Shown: positions 1 through 6,319 of the stretch, piece after piece
How positions within the stretch are numbered: the stretch's first letter is position 1
Layout: the number at the start of each line of letters is the position of its first letter
Assembly: GCA_903854805.1 (NCBI GenBank)
Contig: CAINXK010000308.1
Span: 1-24,355, forward strand
Source: an uncultured Anaerolineae bacterium
Lineage (GTDB): Bacteria > Chloroflexota > Anaerolineae > Anaerolineales > Villigracilaceae
DNA length: 24,355 bases
Direction: 5' to 3'
Translations under genes and position numbers: made by a program
The notes under the pieces: model-generated
Databases searched by the model: none
Told to the model about the DNA's origin: nothing
What the model saw: only the letters and a program-made list of their open reading frames with translations

Positions 1-13
1 CCGAGAATCGATT

Positions 14-57
14 TGCCGGGCAAGGATTTCAATACAATCCTTGCCCGGCATTTTTTT
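14..57 (+). terminator. Rho-independent terminator of a gene left of the window
   Basis: A perfect 14-bp stem is seen (left arm 14-27, right arm 37-50) with a 9-nt loop, followed directly by seven T (51-57). This is a textbook intrinsic terminator on the plus strand. No gene ends between it and the window edge, so it should serve a plus-strand gene just outside the window. Confidence 0.88.
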
Positions 58-61
58 AGGA

Positions 62-86
62 TTTACTTTGATAATGTCAAAGTAAA
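62..86. repeat. AT-rich inverted repeat
   Basis: TTTACTTTGA (62-71) and TCAAAGTAAA (77-86) are perfect 10-nt inverted arms around a 5-nt centre, just past the terminator at 14-57. It could be a second weak hairpin or a protein-binding palindrome. No gene starts nearby on the plus strand, so no role is assigned. Confidence 0.4.
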
Positions 87-209
87 AATCTGGCAGTATG
101 TACACAAATTATTAAGCTTTCTAAATTCGTGTAAAAAAATATCACAGTTTCCGAGCTTATACTTTTGACTGATCATGCCTGGATCCAAGCATAGCGGTGC
201 GAGTGATCG

Positions 210-237
210 TTAGAGCGTGTTTAAGAATTCAATTGCC
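210..237 (+). repeat. Lone IS5-type terminal inverted repeat
   Basis: TTA (210-212) is followed by GAGCGTGTTTAAGAATTC and AATTG (213-235). This matches the inward-read right end of the IS at 2681-2701 at about 20 of 23 positions and the left end (1705-1725) less well. No transposase or second end lies beside it. It sits about 25 nt beyond the stop codon of the PLP-enzyme gene and points toward that gene. It is either the relic of a deleted IS copy or the outer end of a larger mobile unit that ends at 2701. Confidence 0.7.
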
Positions 238-261
238 TTTCGGAAAAACGGTAGAGCCGTA

Positions 262-1635
262 TTAATACAATCTGAGCGCCTGATCCAGATCAGCGATAAT
301 GTCGTCAGGATGCTCAAGGCCAACAGATAAGCGTATCAAATTGGGCTGCAAACCAGCAACATCTTTATCGCTGCCACTGATCTGCTGATGGGTGGAAATC
401 ATCGGAATGGTTGCAACGGATTTTACACGACCAAGGTCGGTGGCGCGCCAAATCATTTTCAAACGATCGAAAACCTGCCGGGCGGCTGAAGCACCGCCTT
501 TTACAGTAAAGCTGAGCAGATAACCGAAACGAGCGGCATCACTCTTATTTGCATCCACCAATTCCATGTAACGGGCAGCTATCTCATAGCCAGGAAAGCT
601 GGGCAAGCCGGGGTACTGCACGCTCTCGACCGATGGTTTGCCGATAAGATACTTTGCCACTGTCATTGCAGTTTGACTCGATGTATCGGTGCGCGTCCGC
701 AGAGTGCGCAAGTCGTTAATTGTCAGCAAAGCACTGAGCGGATTGAGTGTTGGGCCCATGTCGCGGTGCGGGTAGCCTTTGACATAATTGGCATAGTTTT
801 GGCGCATTTCATCCGGGCCAACCTTGCTGAGGATGTTAGCGCGGGAAATCACTGCCCCGGCAATGACAAACCCGGATGTGGCCATACTTTTACTGACTGA
901 ATGAATGACAATGTCAGCGCCGTGCAGCAACGGACGCATTAACGCCGGAGTGGCAATCGTAGAATCGATGATAAATGGGGCGTTTACCGCATGTGCCAGG
1001 TCGGCAACAGCTTTTAGATCAATGACCGCCAACGAAGGATTGGCGGGCATCTCACCGAAGACGAAACGAGTCTCGTTATCAACCTTCGCTGCCCATTCAT
1101 CCAAATTAAGCGGATCACGTACCCAGCGTAAGTCGACTCCCCGCTCTTTTGCATAACGTGTGAAGAGGGTGAAGGTGCCGCCGTAACAACGTGCAGATGC
1201 GACAATATTAGGTTTGGGATAAGCAGAGTCGTTCATCAGGAAGGAGTTGGTTCCAAGGAAAACTGCCGCCATTCCAGATCCAGTCATGTGTGCGGTTACC
1301 TCGCCATCGAATCCGTAACCTTCGAGCATGGCCAGTGTCTCTTCAAGATAATGCTGAGTTGGATTGGTGACGCGTGCATATATCCAGGCAGGCATCAAAT
1401 ACGCCAGGGCGGCTTCCATGTGATCACTATTGTTGAAGTGCTGGGCGGTAGAAAGAAAGGCTGGTTCGATGATGCTACCTTGATTGACCATTGCAGATTG
1501 CATATCGTACAATCCATGTACGGCAATAGTGTCAAATTTCTTGCCGCGCATCAGTAAGCGCTGGTTTTGATCCTGCTCCATCATTTGCCGACCTTGTTCA
1601 ATGTAAGCTTGTACCCCGGGTGTATAAGAATCCAT
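262..1635 (-). CDS. Cys/Met-metabolism PLP-dependent enzyme (methionine gamma-lyase / trans-sulfuration family)
   Basis: 457 aa. The protein is a fold-type I PLP enzyme of the cystathionine gamma-synthase/gamma-lyase/methionine gamma-lyase family, which cleaves or replaces the gamma-substituent of homoserine-derived amino acids. Visible landmarks are the YARVTNPT block (Tyr86, Arg88, which in the family contact the partner subunit's PLP phosphate), the TGSGMAA turn (118-124), Asp224 in FIIDST (pairs with the PLP pyridine nitrogen), the Schiff-base lysine Lys249 in HSVSKSMATSG, and a C-terminal LIRLSVGLEHPDD carboxylate-binding segment. It is about 50 aa longer than typical members, mostly as an N-terminal extension and a remodelled substrate loop before Tyr86. 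The ATG is set by AGGAGA 7 nt upstream (1648-1643). Exact substrate (methionine, cystathionine or O-acetylhomoserine) cannot be decided. It lies between a lone IS end and a complete IS. Confidence 0.85.
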   Translation of the reverse strand: MDSYTPGVQAYIEQGRQMMEQDQNQRLLMRGKKFDTIAVHGLYDMQSAMVNQGSIIEPAFLSTAQHFNNSDHMEAALAYLMPAWIYARVTNPTQHYLEETLAMLEGYGFDGEVTAHMTGSGMAAVFLGTNSFLMNDSAYPKPNIVASARCYGGTFTLFTRYAKERGVDLRWVRDPLNLDEWAAKVDNETRFVFGEMPANPSLAVIDLKAVADLAHAVNAPFIIDSTIATPALMRPLLHGADIVIHSVSKSMATSGFVIAGAVISRANILSKVGPDEMRQNYANYVKGYPHRDMGPTLNPLSALLTINDLRTLRTRTDTSSQTAMTVAKYLIGKPSVESVQYPGLPSFPGYEIAARYMELVDANKSDAARFGYLLSFTVKGGASAARQVFDRLKMIWRATDLGRVKSVATIPMISTHQQISGSDKDVAGLQPNLIRLSVGLEHPDDIIADLDQALRLY

Positions 1636-1680
1636 GGTTTTGTCTCCTGAGAAAAGGGTGAATCTCGGATAGGTGAATTT

Positions 1681-1686
1681 ATTATA
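1681..1686 (-). promoter_or_regulatory. Possible -10 box for the PLP-enzyme gene
   Basis: Read on the minus strand, 1686-1681 is TATAAT, about 45 nt ahead of the ATG at 1635. The matching -35 position (about 1704-1709) falls on the TTA/IS junction, so the IS end now supplies or has replaced that element. No TTGACA-like hexamer is seen there. Confidence 0.4.
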
Positions 1687-1704
1687 TTAGCTGGGTTTTC
1701 TTTA

Positions 1705-1725
1705 GAGCGAGTTTAAGCAATGAAT
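1705..1725 (+). repeat. IS left terminal inverted repeat
   Basis: GAGCGAGTTTAAGCAATGAA begins immediately after TTA (1702-1704). It shares the GAGC..GTTTAAG core with the right end (2681-2701) and with the lone end at 213. Confidence 0.8.
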
Positions 1726-1755
1726 GGAGGTTTCTGGATATTATAAAATAGTAGT

Positions 1756-2549
1756 ATGACCAGAAACAGTTACTCGACCGATTTGACCGATGCAGAACGG
1801 GAGCTACTTCAGCCCTTTATGCCTGCCGAAAAAGTTCTTGGGCGAAAACGGACCATTGATTTACGTGAAGTTTTAAACGCGATTTACTATCTTATTCAAA
1901 CAGGCTGTCAGTGGCGAATGTTACCGCATGACTTTCCAACTTGGCAAACCGTCTGCTCCTATTTTAATAGTTGGCGTAAAAGCGGTTTGTGGATAAAAAT
2001 AAACACGGATTTTCGCCAAGATTTACGCCGGGCAAGCTGCCGAGATCCAGAGCCTGGTGCGGGAGCCATCGATAGTCAATCCGTAAAAACCACCGAAGAG
2101 TGTATGATGCAGGTAAATGTATTAAAGGCCGAAAACGTCATATTTTAGTGGACACGATCGGCCTGCTCTTGCTTGTAATGGTGCTAACGACCGATGTTCA
2201 AGACCGAGAGGAAGCAAAATTACTGTTCAGCAAAGTTAAAGAATGTTTTCCACGCTTGAAACTGGTTTGGGCAGATGGCGGTTATGCCGGAAAACTGGTC
2301 GACTGGGTCAAGCAGTTTACCCATTGGGCTTTGGAAATTGTGAAGCGAACGGATGATATAAAAAGTTTTGTGCTATTGCCTCATCGATGGGTGGTAGAAC
2401 GCACCTTTGGTTGGCTCAATCGATGGAGTAGATTGAGTAAAGATTATGAGCGCCTGACCGGCACAAGTGAAACCTTGATATAAGCTACGGTGAGCAGACT
2501 TATGATCAGACGGCTGGCAAGGATGAAAGTAGTTCAGGTGGCTGCATAG
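1756..2549 (+). pseudogene. IS5-family transposase, frameshifted and truncated
   Basis: The N-terminal part (1756-about 2100) encodes the DUF4096-like helix region (LTDAERELLQPFMPA, GCQWRMLPHDFP) and the first catalytic Asp (AIDSQSVKTTE). The C-terminal part resumes in another frame near 2100 with YDAGKCIKGRKRHILVD, the second Asp (WADGGYAGK) and the catalytic Glu (WVVERTFGWLNR). At the junction the residues that family members usually have between KTTE and YDAGK are missing, and I see no slippery homopolymer. A small deletion of roughly 13 nt therefore fits better than programmed frameshifting. A second lesion is TAA at 2481-2483: the same frame continues afterwards with RLMIRRLAR, the usual family C-terminus, up to a stop at 2547-2549. 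The element probably cannot make its own transposase. Confidence 0.85.
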
Positions 2550-2680
2550 GCCGGATTCTGCCTGAATTCAAAAAGGAGGTTGTTTTTGGCGAAAAATATT
2601 TCTCTGATACGTGGCTGATTCCCATAGCAGGTCAGTTCGGCTAGTTTTTTTGCCTGAAATTATCCCAAAATGTTGACCAA

Positions 2681-2701
2681 ATTCAATTCTTAAACATGCT
2701 C
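2681..2701 (-). repeat. IS right terminal inverted repeat
   Basis: Read on the minus strand from 2701 this is GAGCATGTTTAAGAATTGAA, followed outward by TTA (2702-2704). It is the closest match in the window to the lone end at 213. Confidence 0.8.
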
Positions 2702-2748
2702 TTAGGATTATCGACATTAAATGACCACCTGGGGATTCCCACCCGCAA

Positions 2749-2783
2749 GGCCCGCCAGCGCATAAAACCCAATCTGGCGGGCC
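2749..2783 (-). terminator. GC-rich hairpin downstream of degV-type gene
   Basis: GGCCCGCCAG (2749-2758) and CTGGCGGGCC (2774-2783) form a perfect 10-bp stem with a 15-nt loop, starting 27 nt past the stop of the DegV gene. No T-run follows on either strand, so it is a stable end-of-transcript hairpin rather than a classical intrinsic terminator. A related CCCGCC...GGCGGG core recurs at 22406-22425. Confidence 0.45.
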
Positions 2784-2809
2784 GTTATAAATAAAGTCAA
2801 CAGAGCAGC

Positions 2810-3664
2810 TTAGATCCCGGTCATATAAGCCAGCCCCAGCGTGCCGGGACCGGTGTGTGACCCTACTACTGGGCTGAGACTGGTGAAAATCGATTCGATC
2901 GGATTGATTATTTTTGTGGCACGTTCCAGCAGCTCCCGACCTTCAACAGGTACATTGGCTTGGAGTAAAGCCAGCCGAACGAGGCTTTTTCCAGCAGTTT
3001 CCGCGGCAATAATTTCGATCAACCGATCAATGGCTTTATTTTTTGTGCGAATACGTTCCATTGCTTCCACTTTCCCATCCTGCAGTGCAAGAATGGGCTT
3101 GAGGTTGAGCGCTGTTCCAAGCAAGCGTTGGGCACCGCCAATCCGACCACCCCGGTGAAGAAATTCGAGTGTATCAACAACAAAATAAACTCCGCTGCAT
3201 TCGCGGGCTTTATTTACGAGTTGTACGCAATCGTTCAGCGACGCGCCAGCCTCAGCCGCACGGGCAGCCGCCAGAACTTGAAAGCCCATTGCCATGGCAG
3301 TTGAGTTGCTGTCAATAATTACAACTTTTTCCTGTCCAGATGCAAGAAGCTCGCGTGCCTGAATGGCAGATTGCATTGTTCCGGATAATTTTGATGAAAG
3401 AAAAATGCCGAGAACTTCGAAGCCTTGTTCGATCAGTCCTGCAAAGGCTGATTGCATATTGATGATGGATGCTTGCGAGGTGGTTGGTAAGATTTTGGCG
3501 GTACTCAAACGTTGGTAAAACTCGTCCGGCTGGATGCTGACTCCATCCTCGTACGTTTGTTCACCCCAGATCAGCACCAGGGGTACAACCGTGATCTTGT
3601 ATTGATCTATAATATCTTTTGGAATATAGGCCGTGCTGTCGGTGACAATCGCAACTTTTGACAT
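2810..3664 (-). CDS. DegV family protein (fatty-acid-binding, FakB-like)
   Basis: 284 aa, the usual length for DegV/FakB proteins. These bind a fatty acid and, where a FakA kinase exists, present it for phosphorylation and phospholipid synthesis. The family signatures are visible in order: TDSTAYIP at the N-terminus (residues 8-15), PTTSQAS, FLSSKLSGTMQSA, the VVDTLEFLHRGGRIGG strand-loop, and the C-terminal SHTGPGTLGLAY. The ATG at 3664 is preceded on the minus strand by GGGAG with about 8 nt spacing. It is transcribed away from mreB, with 193 bp between them. No FakA-like partner gene is in the window, so the use of the bound lipid is unknown. Confidence 0.92.
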   Translation of the reverse strand: MSKVAIVTDSTAYIPKDIIDQYKITVVPLVLIWGEQTYEDGVSIQPDEFYQRLSTAKILPTTSQASIINMQSAFAGLIEQGFEVLGIFLSSKLSGTMQSAIQARELLASGQEKVVIIDSNSTAMAMGFQVLAAARAAEAGASLNDCVQLVNKARECSGVYFVVDTLEFLHRGGRIGGAQRLLGTALNLKPILALQDGKVEAMERIRTKNKAIDRLIEIIAAETAGKSLVRLALLQANVPVEGRELLERATKIINPIESIFTSLSPVVGSHTGPGTLGLAYMTGI

Positions 3665-3796
3665 TGAATTCTCCCAGGTGATTAATCAATTGAATTTTAT
3701 AACCCATTTTGTGTGCGTTAGTTTCGTCGGGTTATTTCTGCCTTCAGCAGACAGCCTGCGCTTACCCGTAAGAAACCGGGGTGGCAGAATTGGCCA

Positions 3797-3805
3797 TGGT
3801 ATAAT
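3797..3805 (+). promoter_or_regulatory. Extended -10 promoter of the mreB block
   Basis: TGGTATAAT (TG at 3797-3798, TATAAT 3800-3805) is a full extended -10 element. No good -35 is seen 17 nt upstream, which extended -10 promoters tolerate. Initiation near 3812 would give a leader of about 45 nt with GAGGAGA at 3846-3852. It is the likely main promoter for mreBCD and the genes behind them. Confidence 0.65.
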
Positions 3806-3857
3806 ACTCTGATTAAATTATTAAGATATTATTGCTTTTTCCTTTGAGGAGATTACT

Positions 3858-4928
3858 TTGGCTTTTAATCCCATTAACTGGCTTCTCGGCCTGTTTTCAT
3901 TAGACATCGGTATTGACCTGGGCACCGCAAATACGCTGGTCTACGTCAGGAACAGAGGCATCGTCATTAACGAGCCATCCTGGGTTACCATCGAAAAACG
4001 GTCTCGGGAACCGTTGGCTGTGGGGCAAAAAGCCAAGGAGATGATGGGGCGCACTGCTGGCAATATCATTACTCTCCGTCCAGTCCGTGATGGAGTAATT
4101 TCTGAATTTGATGTGACGCAGGTTATGTTAACATATTTTATCGGTCAGGTGCATGAGCAAAGCATTGTTCCACTACCCCGACCGAGAGTCGTGATCGGTA
4201 TTCCCGCTGGTGTCACTGAAGTGGAGAAGCGGGCTGTCTATGACGCCGCCATGTCCGCTGGTGCTCGCGAAGCGTTTCTCATTGAAGAACCTATTGCGGC
4301 GGCATTGGGTGCTGGTCTTCCAATCGGCGACGTTAAAGGTTCCATGGTTGTTGATATCGGTGGCGGCACCACTGAAGTGGCTGTAGTGGCGATGGGGGGC
4401 GTGATTGTTTCGCGTTCTTTGCGTGTAGCAGGCGACGAGATGGACCAGGATGTTGTCCAGTATATCCGCAATAAGTATAATCTGTTGATCGGCGAAGGTG
4501 TGGCCGAGCAGATCAAGATCAAAATCGGTTCTGCCTATCCTTTGCCCCAAGAAAAGACCACCGAAGCTCGTGGGCGAAATCTGGTTAATGGATTGCCTGA
4601 AGCCATTGAAGTCTCATCGGTTGAAGTTCGAGACGCGCTTTCTGGTTCAATCCAGGTGATCATAGATACCATCCGAGATGCACTTGATGAAGTCCCTCCT
4701 GAAGTGATTGCTGATTTAATGGATACTGGGATTTGTCTGGCTGGCGGTGGTGCTCTGTTACAAGGGCTCGCCGACCGCCTGGCAGATGAACTCAACCTGC
4801 GTGTCTGGCAGGCAGAAGATCCGTTGACCTGCGTGGCGCGCGGGACCGGGGTGATCTTGAGCGATTTCGAAAACTTGCGTCACTATCTGGTTGGCCTGGA
4901 GCGCGGTTCAACCCGGCACGCTGCCTGA
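3858..4928 (+). CDS. mreB: Rod shape-determining protein MreB
   Basis: 356 aa bacterial actin. It polymerises on the inner membrane face and organises the elongation complex with MreC, MreD, RodA and PBP2. Visible are an N-terminal hydrophobic/amphipathic segment (NPINWLLGLFS, residues 4-14) suited to membrane attachment, the first phosphate loop IGIDLGTANTLVYV (17-30), IGIPAGVTEVEKRA, the EEPIAAALGAGLP hinge, the second phosphate loop VVDIGGGTTEVAVV, and the adenosine motif GICLAGGGALLQGL. The start codon is TTG, chosen because GAGGAGA lies 6 nt before it and no ATG precedes the phosphate loop. First gene of the shape/division block. Confidence 0.97.
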   Translation: MAFNPINWLLGLFSLDIGIDLGTANTLVYVRNRGIVINEPSWVTIEKRSREPLAVGQKAKEMMGRTAGNIITLRPVRDGVISEFDVTQVMLTYFIGQVHEQSIVPLPRPRVVIGIPAGVTEVEKRAVYDAAMSAGAREAFLIEEPIAAALGAGLPIGDVKGSMVVDIGGGTTEVAVVAMGGVIVSRSLRVAGDEMDQDVVQYIRNKYNLLIGEGVAEQIKIKIGSAYPLPQEKTTEARGRNLVNGLPEAIEVSSVEVRDALSGSIQVIIDTIRDALDEVPPEVIADLMDTGICLAGGGALLQGLADRLADELNLRVWQAEDPLTCVARGTGVILSDFENLRHYLVGLERGSTRHAA

Positions 4929-4957
4929 TTTGTTGGCGGCTGCTGCCCAGCCGACCG

Positions 4958-4963
4958 TATAAT
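4958..4963 (+). promoter_or_regulatory. Possible internal promoter before mreC
   Basis: A perfect TATAAT ends 14 nt before the mreC ATG, following a small 6-bp hairpin (CGGCTG 4937-4942, CAGCCG 4948-4953). No Shine-Dalgarno sequence precedes mreC. If used, the transcript would have a leader of only about 7 nt. There is no TG extension and the best -35 (TTGGCG, 4933) has a 19-nt spacer, so this is tentative. Confidence 0.35.
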
Positions 4964-4977
4964 TACGAACCTTAAAT

Positions 4978-5817
4978 ATGAGAAATTCCTTTTCCGGTAC
5001 AGTCCAAACAACAATTCTCTTTTTGTTAGTGGCTGGTATCCTTGCTCTGGCGCTGAGTGGTTCACTTGGCGTTATTTCAGGAAACTTTAATAGCCTGCTT
5101 GTTACGGCACAATCCTGGATCTTCACACGTTTTGTTGTTATTCAGGAATTTTTAACCGTGCCACGCGATGTGGTGGCTCTGCGTCAGCGTAATGCCAATC
5201 TTGAGACCGAAGTGTCGCGTTTACAGGCCCAGGTAGTGCAGCTGCAAAATAGCGTTTCAGAAGCAGATGCCCTGGCTGCATTGGTCAATTTTTCCCGTTC
5301 CAACCCCGAAAATTCCTACACAGCAGCCTCCGTTATTGGACGCGACCCCAGCCCGTTCTTGCGCTATATTATTATTGACAAGGGCTCGAACCAGGGCTTA
5401 CGCCGCGGCATGCCGGTTGTCACTGATCAGGGTCTGGTTGGGCGCGTGGATGCTGTCATCAATAGCGCCGCTCGCATCCAGTTAATCACAGATACATCCT
5501 CAGCGGTCAATATTCGCCTTGAAAAAGCCAAAAAAGAGGCCATTCTAGTCGGCACAGTTTCCGGTGACTTGATGTTGGATCTTGTTCCTCAAGATGTGCT
5601 GCTTCAACCCGGGGACTTGGTGTTGACTTCGGGGCTAAGCGGTGGTTTTCCTGCTGATTTGATAGTTGGACAGGTGCTCAATGCTCGCAAGCGCGATTCC
5701 GACTTATTCCAACAGGCTGTGATTCAACCCGTTGTCGATTTTTCCAAGCTGAAAATCGTGCTGATCATTACCGATTTCCGACCTGTTGATATAACCCCAT
5801 TGATTCCAGTTCCATAA
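4978..5817 (+). CDS. mreC: Rod shape-determining protein MreC
   Basis: 279 aa. MreC is a bitopic membrane protein whose extracytoplasmic part scaffolds PBP2 and RodA. The sequence shows one N-terminal transmembrane helix (about residues 11-32), a coiled-coil stretch (about 65-95, with LRQRNANLETEVSRLQAQ), then the beta-rich MreC domain with SVIGRDPSPFLRYIIIDKG, GMPVVTDQGLVGRV and the LTSGLSGGFPADLIVGQV segment. Length is typical. The ATG has no obvious ribosome-binding site. It follows mreB by 49 nt and is separated from mreD by a single base. Confidence 0.95.
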   Translation: MRNSFSGTVQTTILFLLVAGILALALSGSLGVISGNFNSLLVTAQSWIFTRFVVIQEFLTVPRDVVALRQRNANLETEVSRLQAQVVQLQNSVSEADALAALVNFSRSNPENSYTAASVIGRDPSPFLRYIIIDKGSNQGLRRGMPVVTDQGLVGRVDAVINSAARIQLITDTSSAVNIRLEKAKKEAILVGTVSGDLMLDLVPQDVLLQPGDLVLTSGLSGGFPADLIVGQVLNARKRDSDLFQQAVIQPVVDFSKLKIVLIITDFRPVDITPLIPVP

Positions 5818-5818
5818 T

Positions 5819-6319
5819 ATGAAAAATCTGGTAGCACTCCCCGTATTGGCACTGGCATTCATGTTCCAGACAGCCGTTGCCAGTCGTATTACTCTACTCT
5901 CCGGTGCAGCCGATCTTGTTCTGCTCATTCTGATCTCCTGGGCCCTGCAGGAACAGGTTCAATCTGCCATTCAATGGGCTGCTTTGGCCGGTTTGATGGC
6001 TGCGTTTGTGTCTGGTTTACCACCGTTTGTGCTGGTAACAGCCTACATCCTGGCAGTGATCCTTGCTCGTTATATCCTGCGGCAGACCTGGCAAACTCCG
6101 ATCCTGGCTCTGTTTACGGTCATCTTTTTCTCCACCTTGCTTTTGCATTTTCTGAGTTACATAACATTGGTGGCGTGGGGGACAGCCATTCCATTCGCTG
6201 ATGCGCTGGCCTTGATTACCCTGCCGAGTGTGTTTTTGAATTTTCTCCTGGCGCTCCCAATCCATTCATTTATCCGTGATCTGGCCTTATGGGTCTATCC
6301 GATGGAGGATATGGTATGA
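5819..6319 (+). CDS. mreD: Rod shape-determining protein MreD
   Basis: 166 aa, very hydrophobic, with about five predicted membrane helices (roughly residues 4-22, 28-45, 52-85, 95-118 and 130-155). MreD is the polytopic member of the MreBCD complex. The primary sequence is poorly conserved in the family, so the call rests on hydrophobicity, length and position directly after mreC. It starts one base after the mreC stop and its TGA overlaps the ATG of the PBP2 gene (ATGA), pointing to translational coupling. Confidence 0.88.
   Translation: MKNLVALPVLALAFMFQTAVASRITLLSGAADLVLLILISWALQEQVQSAIQWAALAGLMAAFVSGLPPFVLVTAYILAVILARYILRQTWQTPILALFTVIFFSTLLLHFLSYITLVAWGTAIPFADALALITLPSVFLNFLLALPIHSFIRDLALWVYPMEDMV

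Larger units (their letters stand above)
1705..2701 (+). mobile_element. IS5-family (IS427-like) insertion sequence, 997 bp
   Basis: The left end GAGCGAGTTTAAGCAATGAA (from 1705) and the inverted right end GAGCATGTTTAAGAATTGAA (read back from 2701) form imperfect terminal repeats of about 21 bp. Both ends are bordered by TTA (1702-1704 and 2702-2704), consistent with a 3-bp target duplication. The interior holds one DDE transposase reading frame, split by a frameshift and cut by a nonsense codon (see 1756-2549). After it, 2550-2680 has no gene. Family assignment comes from the transposase motifs and size. The TTA could also be target preference rather than true duplication. Confidence 0.88.

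Noticed and set aside
2090..2110. Programmed ribosomal frameshift in the transposase
   Set aside because: No A or T homopolymer or slippery heptamer is present at the junction, and expected residues are missing, so a deletion fits better.
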